Under the pieces are notes generated by a model that had not been told where the DNA came from, ran no database searches, and saw only the letters and a program-made list of their open reading frames with translations. Shown one piece after another: positions 9,901 through 21,808 of a stretch of DNA of 64,000 nucleotides; position 1 is the first letter of the stretch; each line of letters begins with the position of its first letter. The position numbers and the translations under genes are program-made. Source of the stretch: Setophaga petechia. Taxonomy: Eukaryota > Chordata > Aves > Passeriformes > Parulidae. Location: the NCBI GenBank assembly GCA_024362935.1, contig JANCRA010000028.1:5368501-5432500 (forward strand). The letters are read 5' to 3'.

Positions 9901-11582
9901 CCAGCCACCAACCCATTGCGGGCTGTCACGACTGGTCCTTGTTAGCAACTGCGGCTAAAGAAACCTCTTGGCAAAAGGGGAAATCAGAGTGTTCCCTCCT
10001 GCCTTGGCCAAGGTTTTGATGCCTCTCCTCCATGTAGGTGGTTTTGTGTCTTCAAGCTCAGGCTGGAGTACTGCTAGGAGTGGCTTTAGCAAGGCGAGAA
10101 ATGCAACAGTGAACCAACAGCTTCCCTTTCCAACTGACAAAGCAACTTGGGTTCACCTGAAGTGCCACAAGGGCCTGTGTGTGCGTTCCAAGGGCCACCG
10201 GGTGGCAGGAACAGAGACCTTGCTCCTCTCCAAAGCTGTAGAACAATTAGCAGTGGCAAAATGTGATTTTGGGTTAAGCCCTGACAAAATTGTTCCTCAT
10301 TCGTCCCCAGAAATGGGAAGCTGGGCTGGGCCTTTGACCTGCTGGGACTGCAGCGTTGTCGGTCATAGGCATGGAGCCCACGGGAAATGCTGAGGTTCTG
10401 GAGTCATTCCCATCATGCTGGGATCGTTATACCACCCCACCCCACCCCACCATCCCCCCCCCAAAAATAAAAAATCACGGTTTGCCCTGAAATGGCGGCT
10501 CCTCCTCACCCTGTTGGTCATTATGAGGGGACATTGGGCTCTGGCTGGGGATGGAAATGCTCCCAAAGGGCCTTGAACTCCTGCGGGAATTGGGCCAGCA
10601 AGGAGGTGGCACTGAGCCTTTCAGGGAATTGTGGGGAAAGAGAAGGTCCCCTCTGAGCCTCCTTTTGTCCAGGATGACAGAAACTGTGCTTGGAATGACC
10701 GCCTTTGTTTGTATTTACAGAACCTGAGACGCACAGTGAGTGCTTCTGGGGAGGAGGGAGGTGTGTGGGGTATGCAGCCAACAAATAACGATGGTTAGTA
10801 ATGGTTTTGTTGACCAACAGTGTAAAGGCCATTGCCATGGGCCTCATGGAGCTCATGGGCTCAGCAGCCACAGTCCCTGTGGAGATCAAGTCTGCCAGGC
10901 TCTCTGTGGGTGTCTGACACTCAGCTCAGCCCTCCGCGGCTCTGTAGCCTCGCCAGGGCCAGCAGGGTCCCGATGCCCAAAGGCACACAAAGCATCCTCC
11001 CAGCACAGGCTGAGCCACTCAGGGTGGCAGAATCCTGTGGCAATTCAGCTCTCTGAGCATCCTCTCTGCTTTTAGACGGTCCCAGTGCCCTTGTCCCACA
11101 GACATTGGCTCTGCCAAGTACCACTGCCTTCTCTAGGTGCTGACGGGCATCAAACAGTGGAGGCACTGTGCTGTGAGGGACAGCGATCTTTTATTTGGGG
11201 TGGCTGGGGACAAGCTGGACCAGAATAAATAGCCATGAGATGTGGCTTTGGATGGGATTCATCCCGATACGTCCCAGTGGGATCCCCTTCAAACATGTAG
11301 CCAAGGTCCTGAAAGCCCAAGGAGGTCCATGCTGGCTCAGGGCTCTCCAGCTGTATGTGACTTGAAAGGAAGGCTTTGGAACTATCCAGGAAACTCCATC
11401 CTTTCAATCAAACCATGATAGCAGGAAAAATGAAGGGAAGGTCATCGTGGGCACTACTGGGAAGTGATGGAAAGACACAACAGCCAGCCATGGGGGGAGG
11501 CGGGGCCATGATGGCACACAGGGGAGGAGCCCTGCGGTGGGGCAGGTCTGTGGTGTCACACACTGTCCTGGCCGCAGCACTG
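9901..11582. other. Spacer between copies 2 and 3
   Basis: No gene recognised. The exon-like cassette lies at 10721-11229. The spacer is of the GAGGTTCTGGAG / GATCGTTATACC subtype, shared with those before copies 1, 4, 6 and 13. Confidence 0.8.
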
Positions 11583-11612
11583 TGACATCATTGTGCCTAT
11601 ATGCCTATATAA
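11583..11612 (+). promoter_or_regulatory. Core promoter, copy 3
   Basis: CRE-like TGACATCA at 11583-11590 and TATATAA at 11606-11612, preceded by GCCGCAGC. Confidence 0.7.
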
Positions 11613-11648
11613 TCCGGGCCAGCCCCCGCAGCTGCCAGTGCAGTTGCG

Positions 11649-14600
11649 ATGGTGCGTGCCGGAGCCATGGGTGACGGTTACGCACCTTTGACTGCGCTTG
11701 TCCTGCTGCTGGCCGTCGTGGCTGTCTGCTGGGCCCTTGGCCTCTGGCAGCCATGGAGGCGGCAAGCAGGGACAGCCAAGAGGCGCAAGCGCCCCGGGGT
11801 CCGGCCCAGAGGCTCACGCAGGAACCGGGGAGCCCCTGCGGCTCCCAGGCCCTGCAGGCCTCGGGCTACCCCTCGCAAGCGGCCAGGTGCTCCCGCCAGC
11901 ACCCTGGGCAGCTCCTGCAGCTGCGGCCCCTGCGTGGCAGTGGGCCGAGAGCTGCAGGAACTGATGCAGCTGCTCTGGGCTGGCAGTGGGACATCTGAGC
12001 CGCTCTACTCTGGGATGTGGCGGGCCCTGTGGAAAGAGCTGCGGGAGCTGGTGAGGCGAGGCCACCTGCCCTGCTGTGGCTCGTCCCGCTCCCCCAGGCG
12101 CCGCCATCCCATGAGGAGGCAGCTCCCAGGAAGAGTCTCCATCTCTGGGAGGGCCTCGAGCCTTGCAAGGATGGCACGGCAGACGACACCCGCCATCCTT
12201 GCAAGAAGCTCAGGCTGTCAGAGATCCTCCATCCTGCCAGGAGCCTCGGCTACCTCTGACAGCCTCCATCCTTCAGAGAGGCTCAGTGAGACCTGTCAGC
12301 CTGCAGCAAGTGCAGAGCCCGCGGACAGGTCTCCCGGCTCCCTTGGACCCTTGGACTTGGACAAGACGGGCACAACCCTGAGCGTTGTCGTGGCCAGGGA
12401 AAGCCCGGGAGTCCAAGTGGGAGCCCAGCCCGATGCAGGGGAGCCATCTCAGGAGCAGGTGGCTCGGGAGCAGCAAGCGTCCTGCAGCCGGCACTTGTCG
12501 GCCCACAGCTGCCAGGACGCTGTGCCGGCTGTGCCAGCGGGCTGCAGCCCGTGCCGGGTGGAGGAGACGAGCCTCGAGACACCTGGGCACCTCCATCTCG
12601 AGGAAGCTGCTCCGAAACAGCCACCGACTCCCAAGGAGGCCCTAATAGAAGGTGAGATCTTCTGAGGAGCTGTCTGCAGCTCCCCTGGGGCTCTTCAGGG
12701 CCATTGCCAGGCCAGGCCCTCTGAGAGCAGCCTAGTCCCTGGCTGTTCTCAGTGCCTCTGATGGCTTCAAAAATCCCCTGCGTGGTTTGCAGCTGCTCCT
12801 GGGACCCCCCTGCGCGACAGCTCGGGCTGCAGCCCCGGCCGCGCACAAGAGCAGAGCGCAGGCCACGAGGCCGGGGCCAGCGCCGGTGCCGCCGTGCCCC
12901 CCTGCAGCGGGGCTCCTGCAGCCGCCTGTGCGCGCTGCCCGGGCCCGGCCGTGCCGCTCGCCAGCCCCTCGGCTGCAGGGCGGTGGCCGCTGCCCGGCGC
13001 GCGGCAGGGAGCAGGTGAGAGCAGCGCGGCCCGCGGGGGCCGGCCCCTGCCCTGGCGGGTACTGGGCGGGGGGGGGTTCCTGGGCGCAGCGCTGACGCCT
13101 CGCTCTCGGCCTTTTGCAGGGCAAAAGAAGGAGCTGCAGGAGCTCTACCAGCTGGGCCCGCAGCTGGGCAGGGGCGGCTTCGGCACCGTTTTCGCGGGCA
13201 GCCGCCTGGCGGACGGTAGCCCGGTAAGTGGGCGGCACTGGCGGGCGCGGGCGGAGGCTCCGGGCCGGGGCTGGGCGGGGCTGGAGCTCAGCCCCCTGTG
13301 TCCGTGCCTTGCAGGTGGCTCTCAAGCGCGTGGCCCGGGAGAGCGTCCTGCGCTGGGACGAGCGCGTGAGTGAGCGGGGCCAGCGGGCCGGGGCGGGCCG
13401 GGGCGGGCAGGGATAAGGCCGGGGAGGGCCCCGAGGGAGGGCGCCGAGGCACGGCGGGGGCGGCGGGCGTGGGCTCAGCGCGCGAGGCGGAGCACGGCGG
13501 GCCCGCGGATGCCGAACGCCGGGGCCGGCTCCAGGCGGGGGGACAGCTGCCAAGCGTGCCCTGGGCGGGAGGGATCCCGAGCAGCACGGAGGCTGCCCGA
13601 GGGGGCACCGGGGCATGCCGGGCAGGGGGCAGTGGAGGCACAGAGCAGCACCAGGCCTAGCGCAGGCAATGTCTCGTCCTCGCAGCCCGACGGCACCCGT
13701 GTTCCGCTGGAGATCGTGCTGATGGAGAAGGTGGGCTCCGGCTGCCGCAGCATCATCCAGCTCCTGGACTGGTTCGAGCTGCCTGACAGCTTCGTGCTGG
13801 TCCTGGAGCGTCCGGGGCGATCGCGGGATCTGCTGGAGCTGCTGCGGGAGCAGCAGTTCCTGAGCGAGGAGGCGGCGCGCTGGCTTTTCTGCCAGGTGCT
13901 GGAGGCCGTGTGGCACTGCACCGCCTGCGGCGTCTGGCACGGCGACATCAAGGCGGAGAACCTCCTCGTGGACTTGGACACTGGCAGCCTGAAGCTCATC
14001 GACTTCGGTTGCGGCACCTTCTTCCACGGCCACACCTGCAGGGATGTTGCCGGTGAGCCCGCGGCCCGGGCCCTGCTGCCTCTGCCAGGCACTGCACCGT
14101 GCCATTCCCTCCTGGGCTGTGGGTGCGGCATTCAGCCGGCTGCCGGCTGCCTTGTGCCCCGGGGCAGGTGCTGTGCCCCAGGAGCCGCCTGCTGGCCTTG
14201 CCGACAGAGGGGGGGCTGCAAAAGCCAGGCCCTGGCCCCTCGGCTTGGCAGGCCTGCTTGGGCTTGTGCCGCTCTTCTGGCCTTCTCTGCCTTGCAGAGC
14301 GCTTTCCTGGCTTTGGCCAATTGCCTGCGGGTGCCGGGTGGCCTTGGGGGAAGTTGTGGCCGCAGGTGCGGGCCCTGCCTCTGGCAGGAGGCCGGCGCCA
14401 GGCTCTGGAAGGCAGCAGCCTGCGCCCGACCAGCGCCGCCTGTCTCCCCTAGGAACACGGATGTACTGCTCGCCCGAGTGGATCCGCCTGGGCTCCTACC
14501 GCAAGGAGCCGGCGACCATCTGGTCCCTGGGCGTGCTGCTCTATGTCATGGTCTGCGGGTGCTTCCCCTTCCGGGACGACCATGACATCGTGTGGGGGCA

Positions 14601-14912
14601 GCTCTTCTTCTGGCGGCAGGTGTCCCCAGGTTGGTGTGGGCCTCAAGCACGCTGGGCTGGAGGAGGTGGCCGTGTCCTGCCGTGCCGCTGTCCCGCCAAG
14701 GGCAGCTCTGAGCACTCGCAGCCTGGCCCGGCTTCTGCGGGCACTGCCGGGCGCGGCCGGGCAGGAGCCTCGTGCCAGTGAGCGGCGCTTTCTGCCTTCT
14801 CTCCCCAGAGTGCCAGCACCTGATCACCTGGTGTTTGGGCAAGCACCCCCTGGAGCGGGCCAATCTGGAGGACATCTGGCGCCACCCTTGGGTGTGGGGC
14901 GGGCGCCTTTGA
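11649..14912 (+). CDS. PIM-like Ser/Thr kinase, copy 3 (Gly504 subtype)
   Basis: Exons are 11649-12651, 12793-13014, 13120-13223, 13315-13365, 13686-14052, 14453-14629 and 14809-14912, giving 675 residues. Exon 1 encodes the same protein as copies 4, 6 and 13 (Val23, Ala43, [14 protein letters not shown]). This is the first copy of the Gly504 group (ERPGRSRD instead of ERPERSRD after the hinge). Leu557 replaces Pro557 just after the catalytic loop (LLVDLDTG) and Gly673 replaces Trp673 at the C-terminus; both changes are shared with copy 5. Intron 5 is 400 bases. Confidence 0.85.
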
Positions 14913-14975
14913 TGCCCGGCTGGAGCCCCTGCAGCACCCAGTCACCGAGTCCCACGCAGGACCGAGGGCCGGAAA

Positions 14976-14981
14976 AATAAA
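14976..14981 (+). terminator. Poly(A) signal, copy 3
   Basis: AATAAA in the same position relative to the TGA as in the other units. Confidence 0.8.
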
Positions 14982-16663
14982 CCAGCCACCAACCCATTGC
15001 GGGCTGTCACGACTGGTCCTTGTTAGCAACTGCGGCTAAAGAAACCTCTTGGCAAAAGGGGAAATCAGAGTGTTCCCTCCTGCCTTGGCCAAGGTTTTGA
15101 TGCCTCTCCTCCGTGTAGGTGGTTTTGTGTCTTCAAGCTCAGGCTGGAGTACTGCTAGGAGTGGCTTTAGCAAGGCGAGAAATGCAACAGTGAACCAACA
15201 GCTGCCCTTTCCAACTGACAAAGCAACTTGGGTTCACCTGAAGTGCCGCAAGGGCCCGTGTGTGCGTTCCAAGGGCCACCGGGTGGCAGGAACAGAGACC
15301 TCGCTCCTCTCCAAAGCTGTAGAACAATTAGCAGTGGCAAAATGTGATTTTGGGTTAAGCCCTGACAAAATTGTTCCTCATTCGTCCCCAGAAATGGGAA
15401 GCTGGGCTGGGCCTTTGACCTGCTGGGACTGCAGCGTTGTCGGTCATAGGCATGGAGCCCACGGGAAATGCTGAGGTTCTGGAGTCATTCCCATCATGCT
15501 GGGATCGTTATACCACCCCACCCCACCCCACCATCCCCCCCCCAAAAATAAAAAATCACGGTTTGCCCTGAAATGGCGGCTCCTCCTCACCCTGTTGGTC
15601 ATTATGAGGGGACATTGGGCTCTGGCTGGGGATGGAAATGCTCCCAAAGGGCCTTGAACTCCTGCGGGAATTGGGCCAGCAAGGAGGTGGCACTGAGCCT
15701 TTCAGGGAATTGTGGGGAAAGAGAAGGTCCCCTCTGAGCCTCCTTTTGTCCAGGATGACAGAAACTGTGCTTGGAATGACCGCCTTTGTTTGTATTTACA
15801 GAACCTGAGACGCACAGTGAGTGCTTCTGGGGAGGAGGGAGGTGTGTGGGGTATGCAGCCAACAAATAACGATGGTTAGTAATGGTTTTGTTGACCAACA
15901 GTGTAAAGGCCATTGCCATGGGCCTCATGGAGCTCATGGGCTCAGCAGCCACAGTCCCTGTGGAGATCAAGTCTGCCAGGCTCTCTGTGGGTGTCTGACA
16001 CTCAGCTCAGCCCTCCGCGGCTCTGTAGCCTCGCCAGGGCCAGCAGGGTCCCGATGCCCAAAGGCACACAAAGCATCCTCCCAGCACAGGCTGAGCCACT
16101 CAGGGTGGCAGAATCCTGTGGCAATTCAGCTCTCTGAGCATCCTCTCTGCTTTTAGACGGTCCCAGTGCCCTTGTCCCACAGACATTGGCTCTGCCAAGT
16201 ACCACTGCCTTCTCTAGGTGCTGACGGGCATCAAACAGTGGAGGCACTGTGCTGTGAGGGACAGCGATCTTTTATTTGGGGTGGCTGGGGACAAGCTGGA
16301 CCAGAATAAATAGCCATGAGATGTGGCTTTGGATGGGATTCATCCCGATACGTCCCAGTGGGATCCCCTTCAAACATGTAGCCAAGGTCCTGAAAGCCCA
16401 AGGAGGTCCATGCTGGCTCAGGGCTCTCCAGCTGTATGTGACTTGAAAGGAAGGCTTTGGAACTATCCAGGAAACTCCATCCTTTCAATCAAACCATGAT
16501 AGCAGGAAAAATGAAGGGAAGGTCATCGTGGGCACTACTGGGAAGTGATGGAAAGACACAACAGCCAGCCATGGGGGGAGGCGGGGCCATGATGGCACAC
16601 AGGGGAGGAGCCCTGCGGTGGGGCAGGTCTGTGGTGTCACACACTGTCCTGGCCGCAGCACTG
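14982..16663. other. Spacer between copies 3 and 4
   Basis: No gene recognised. The cassette is at 15802-16310. It is practically the same as the spacer before copy 6 at offset 10,160. Confidence 0.8.
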
Positions 16664-16693
16664 TGACATCATTGTGCCTATATGCCTATATAA
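16664..16693 (+). promoter_or_regulatory. Core promoter, copy 4
   Basis: CRE-like TGACATCA at 16664-16671 and TATATAA at 16687-16693, preceded by GCCGCAGC. Confidence 0.7.
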
Positions 16694-16729
16694 TCCGGGC
16701 CAGCCCCCGCAGCTGCCAGTGCAGTTGCG

Positions 16730-19700
16730 ATGGTGCGTGCCGGAGCCATGGGTGACGGTTACGCACCTTTGACTGCGCTTGTCCTGCTGCTGGCCGTCGT
16801 GGCTGTCTGCTGGGCCCTTGGCCTCTGGCAGCCATGGAGGCGGCAAGCAGGGACAGCCAAGAGGCGCAAGCGCCCCGGGGTCCGGCCCAGAGGCTCACGC
16901 AGGAACCGGGGAGCCCCTGCGGCTCCCAGGCCCTGCAGGCCTCGGGCTACCCCTCGCAAGCGGCCAGGTGCTCCCGCCAGCACCCTGGGCAGCTCCTGCA
17001 GCTGCGGCCCCTGCGTGGCAGTGGGCCGAGAGCTGCAGGAACTGATGCAGCTGCTCTGGGCTGGCAGTGGGACATCTGAGCCGCTCTACTCTGGGATGTG
17101 GCGGGCCCTGTGGAAAGAGCTGCGGGAGCTGGTGAGGCGAGGCCACCTGCCCTGCTGTGGCTCGTCCCGCTCCCCCAGGCGCCGCCATCCCATGAGGAGG
17201 CAGCTCCCAGGAAGAGTCTCCATCTCTGGGAGGGCCTCGAGCCTTGCAAGGATGGCACGGCAGACGACACCCGCCATCCTTGCAAGAAGCTCAGGCTGTC
17301 AGAGATCCTCCATCCTGCCAGGAGCCTCGGCTACCTCTGACAGCCTCCATCCTTCAGAGAGGCTCAGTGAGACCTGTCAGCCTGCAGCAAGTGCAGAGCC
17401 CGCGGACAGGTCTCCCGGCTCCCTTGGACCCTTGGACTTGGACAAGACGGGCACAACCCTGAGCGTTGTCGTGGCCAGGGAAAGCCCGGGAGTCCAAGTG
17501 GGAGCCCAGCCCGATGCAGGGGAGCCATCTCAGGAGCAGGTGGCTCGGGAGCAGCAAGCGTCCTGCAGCCGGCACTTGTCGGCCCACAGCTGCCAGGACG
17601 CTGTGCCGGCTGTGCCAGCGGGCTGCAGCCCGTGCCGGGTGGAGGAGACGAGCCTCGAGACACCTGGGCACCTCCATCTCGAGGAAGCTGCTCCGAAACA
17701 GCCACCGACTCCCAAGGAGGCCCTAATAGAAGGTGAGATCTTCTGAGGAGCTGTCTGCAGCTCCCCTGGGGCTCTTCAGGGCCATTGCCAGGCCAGGCCC
17801 TCTGAGAGCAGCCTAGTCCCTGGCTGTTCTCAGTGCCTCTGATGGCTTCAAAAATCCCCTGCGTGGTTTGCAGCTGCTCCTGGGACCCCCCTGCGCGACA
17901 GCTCGGGCTGCAGCCCCGGCCGCGCACAAGAGCAGAGCGCAGGCCACGAGGCCGGGGCCAGCGCCGGTGCCGCCGTGCCCCCCTGCAGCGGGGCTCCTGC
18001 AGCCGCCTGTGCGCGCTGCCCGGGCCCGGCCGTGCCGCTCGCCAGCCCCTCGGCTGCAGGGCGGTGGCCGCTGCCCGGCGCGCGGCAGGGAGCAGGTGAG
18101 AGCAGCGCGGCCCGCGGGGGCCGGCCCCTGCCCTGGCGGGTACTGGGCGGGGGGGGGTTCCTGGGCGCAGCGCTGACGCCTCGCTCTCGGCCTTTTGCAG
18201 GGCAAAAGAAGGAGCTGCAGGAGCTCTACCAGCTGGGCCCGCAGCTGGGCAGGGGCGGCTTCGGCACCGTTTTCGCGGGCAGCCGCCTGGCGGACGGTAG
18301 CCCGGTAAGTGGGCGGCACTGGCGGGCGCGGGCGGAGGCTCCGGGCCGGGGCTGGGCGGGGCTGGAGCTCAGCCCCCTGTGTCCGTGCCTTGCAGGTGGC
18401 TCTCAAGCGCGTGGCCCGGGAGAGCGTCCTGCGTTGGGACGAGCGCGTGAGTGAGCGGGGCCAGCGGGCCGGGGCGGGCCGGGGCGGGCAGGGATAAGGC
18501 CGGGGAGGGCCCCGAGGGAGGGCGCCGAGGCACGGCGGGGGCGGCGGGCGTGGGCTCAGCGCGCGAGGCGGAGCACGGCGGGCCCGCGGATGCCGAACGC
18601 CGGGGCCGGCTCCAGGCGGGGGGACAGCTGCCAAGCGTGCCCTGGGCGGGAGGGATCCCGAGCAGCACGGAGGCTGCCCGAGGGGGCACCGGGGCATGCC
18701 GGGCAGGGGGCAGTGGAGGCACAGAGCAGCACCAGGCCTAGCGCAGGCAATGTCTCGTCCTTGCAGCCCGACGGCACCCGTGTTCCGCTGGAGATCGTGC
18801 TGATGGAGAAGGTGGGCTCCGGCTGCCGCAGCATCATCCAGCTCCTGGACTGGTTCGAGCTGCCTGACAGCTTCGTGCTGGTCCTGGAGCGTCCGGGGCG
18901 ATCGCGGGATCTGCTGGAGCTGCTGCGGGAGCAGCAGTTCCTGAGCGAGGAGGCGGCGCGCTGGCTTTTCTGCCAGGTGCTGGAGGCCGTGTGGCACTGC
19001 ACCGCCTGCGGCGTCTGGCACGGCGACATCAAGGCGGAGAACCTCCTCGTGGACCCGGACACTGGCAGCCTGAAGCTCATCGACTTCGGTTGCGGCACCT
19101 TCTTCCACGGCCACACCTGCAGGAATGTTGCCGGTGAGCCCGCGGCCCGGGCCCTGCTGCCTCTGCCAGGCACTGCACCGTGCCATTCCCTCCTGGGCTG
19201 TGGGTGCGGCATTCAGCCGGCTGCCGGCTGCCCTGTGCCCCGGGGCAGGTGCTGTGCCCCAGGAGCCGGCTGCTGGCCTTGCCGACAGAGGGGGGGCTGC
19301 AAAAGCCAGGCCCTGGCCCCTCGGCTTGGCAGGCCTGCTTGGGCTTGGGCCGCTCTTCTGGCCTTCTCTGCCTTGCAGAGCGCTTTCCTGGCTTTGGCCA
19401 ATTGCCTGCGGGTGCCGGGTGGCCTTGGGGGAAGTTGTGGCCGCAGGTGCGGGCCCTGCCTCTGGCAGGAGGCCGGTGCCAGGCTCTGGAAGGCAGCAGC
19501 CTGCGCCCGACCAGCGCCGCCTGTCTCCCCTAGGAACACGGATGTACTGCTCGCCCGAGTGGATCCGCCTGGGCTCCTACCGCAAGGAGCCGGCGACCAT
19601 CTGGTCCCTGGGCGTGCTGCTCTATGTCATGGTCTGCGGGTGCTTCCCCTTCCGGGACGACCATGACATCGTGTGGGGGCAGCTCTTCTTCTGGCGGCAG

Positions 19701-19993
19701 GTGTCTCCAGGTTGGTGTGGGCCTCAAGCACGCTGGGCTGGAGGAGGTGGCCGTGTCCTGCCGTGCCGCTGTCCCGCCAAGGGCAGCTCTGAGCACTCGC
19801 AGCCTGGCCCGGCTTCTGCGGGCACTGCCGGGCGCGGCCGGGCAGGAGCCTCGTGCCAGTGAGCGGCGCTTTCTGCCTTCTCTCCCCAGAGTGCCAGCAC
19901 CTGATCACCTGGTGTTTGGGCAAGCACCCCCTGGAGCGGGCCAATCTGGAGGACATCTGGCGCCACCCTTGGGTGTGGGGCTGGCGCCTTTGA
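16730..19993 (+). CDS. PIM-like Ser/Thr kinase, copy 4 (Gly504 subtype)
   Basis: Exons are 16730-17732, 17874-18095, 18201-18304, 18396-18446, 18767-19133, 19534-19710 and 19890-19993, giving 675 residues. Asn580 replaces Asp580 in the activation segment (CRNVAG), a change seen only here and in copy 6. The acceptor before exon 5 reads CCTTGCAG instead of CCTCGCAG. Pro557 and Trp673 are the common residues. This copy is the intact counterpart of frameshifted copy 6. Confidence 0.85.
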
Positions 19994-20056
19994 TGCCCGG
20001 CTGGAGCCCCTGCAGCACCCAGTCACCGAGTCCCACGCAGGACCGAGGGCCGGAAA

Positions 20057-20062
20057 AATAAA
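20057..20062 (+). terminator. Poly(A) signal, copy 4
   Basis: AATAAA 63 bases past the TGA. Confidence 0.8.
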
Positions 20063-21742
20063 CCAGCCACCAACCCATTGCGGGCTGTCACGACTGGTCC
20101 TTGTTAGCAACTGCGGCTAAAGAAACCTCTTGGCAAAAGGGGAAATCAGAGTGTTCCCTCCTGCCTTGGCCAAGGTTTTGATGCCTCTCCTCCGTGTAGG
20201 TGGTTTTGTGTCTTCAAGCTCAGGCTGGAGTACTGCTAGGAGTGGCTTTAGCAAGGCGAGAAATGCAACAGTGAACCAACAGCTCCCCTTTCCAACTGAC
20301 AAAGCAACTTGGGTTCACCTGAAGTGCCGCAAGGGCCCGTGTGTGCGTTCCAAGGGCCACCGGGTGGCAGGAACAGAGACCTCGCTCCTCTCCAAAGCTG
20401 TAGAACAATTAGCAGTGGCAAAATGTGATTTTGGGTTAAGCCCTGACAAAATTGTTCCTCATTGGTCCCCAGAAATGGGAAGCTGGGCTGGGCCTTTGAC
20501 CTGCTGGGACTGCAGCGTCGTCGGTCATAGGCATGGAGCCCATGGGAAATGTTGAGGTGCTGGAGTCATTCCCATCATGCTGGGGTCATTGTACCACCCC
20601 ACACCACCCCACCACTCCCCCCAAAAATAAAAAATCATGGTTTGCCCTGAAATGGCGGCTCCTCCTCACCCTGTTGGTCATTATGAGGGGACATTGGGCT
20701 CTGGCTGGGGGTGGAAATGCTCCCAAAGGGCCTTGAACTCCTGCGGGAATTGGGCCAGCAAGGAGGTGGCACTGACCCTTTCAGGGAATTGTGGGGAAAG
20801 AGAAGGTCTCCTCTGGGCCTCCTTTTGTCCAGGATGACAGAAACTGTGCTTGGAATGACCGCCTTTGTTTGTATTTACAGAACCTGAGACGCACAGTGAG
20901 TGCTTCTGGAGAGGAGGGAGGTGTGTGGGGTGTGCAGCCAACAAATAACGATGGTTAATAATGGTTTTGTTGACCAACACTGTAAAGGCCATTGCCATGG
21001 GCCTCATGGAGCTCATGGGCTCAGCAGCCACAGTCCCTGTGGAGATCAAGTCTGCCAGGCTCTCTGTGGGTGTCTGACACTCAGCTCAGCCCTCCGCGGC
21101 TCTGTAGCCCCGCCAGGGCCAGCAGGGTCCCGATGCCCAAAGGCACACAAAGCATCCTCCCAGCACAGGCTGAGCCACTCAGGGTGGCAGAATCCTGTGG
21201 CAATTCAGCTCTCTGAGCATCCTCTCTGCTTTTAGACGGTCCCAGTGCCCTTGTCCCACAGACATTGGCTCTGCCAAGTACCACTGCCTCCTCTAGGTGC
21301 TGACGGGCGTCAAACAGTGAAGGCACTGTGCTGTGAGGGACAGCGATCTTTTATTTGGGGTGGCTGGGGATAAGCTGGACCAGAATAAATAGCCATGAAA
21401 TGTGGCTTTGGATGGGATTCATCCCGATACGTCCCAGTGGGATCCCCTTCAAACATGTAGCCAAGGTCCTGAAAGCCCAAGGAGGTCCATGCTGGCTCAG
21501 GGCTCTCCAGCTGTATGTGACTTGAAAGGAAGGCTTTGGAACTATCCAGGAAACTCCATCCTTTCAATCAAACCATGATAGCAGGAAAAATGAAGGGAAG
21601 GTCATCGTGGGCACTACTGGGAAGTGATGGAAAGACACAGCAGCCAGCCATGGGGGGAGGCGGGGCCATGATGGCACACAGGGGAGGAGCCCTGCGGTGG
21701 GGCAGGTCTGTGGTGTCACACACTGTCCTGGCCACAGCACTG
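20063..21742. other. Spacer between copies 4 and 5
   Basis: No gene recognised. The cassette is at 20881-21389. This is the CATGGGAAATGTTGAGG subtype, with ACACCACCCC in the C-rich tract, shared with the spacers before copies 7 and 8. Confidence 0.8.
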
Positions 21743-21772
21743 TGACATCATTGTGCCTATATGCCTATATAA
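21743..21772 (+). promoter_or_regulatory. Core promoter, copy 5
   Basis: CRE-like TGACATCA at 21743-21750 and TATATAA at 21766-21772. The flank is GCCACAGC, shared with copies 7-12. Confidence 0.7.
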
Positions 21773-21808
21773 TCCGGGCCAGCCCCCGCAGCTGCCAGTG
21801 CAGTTGCG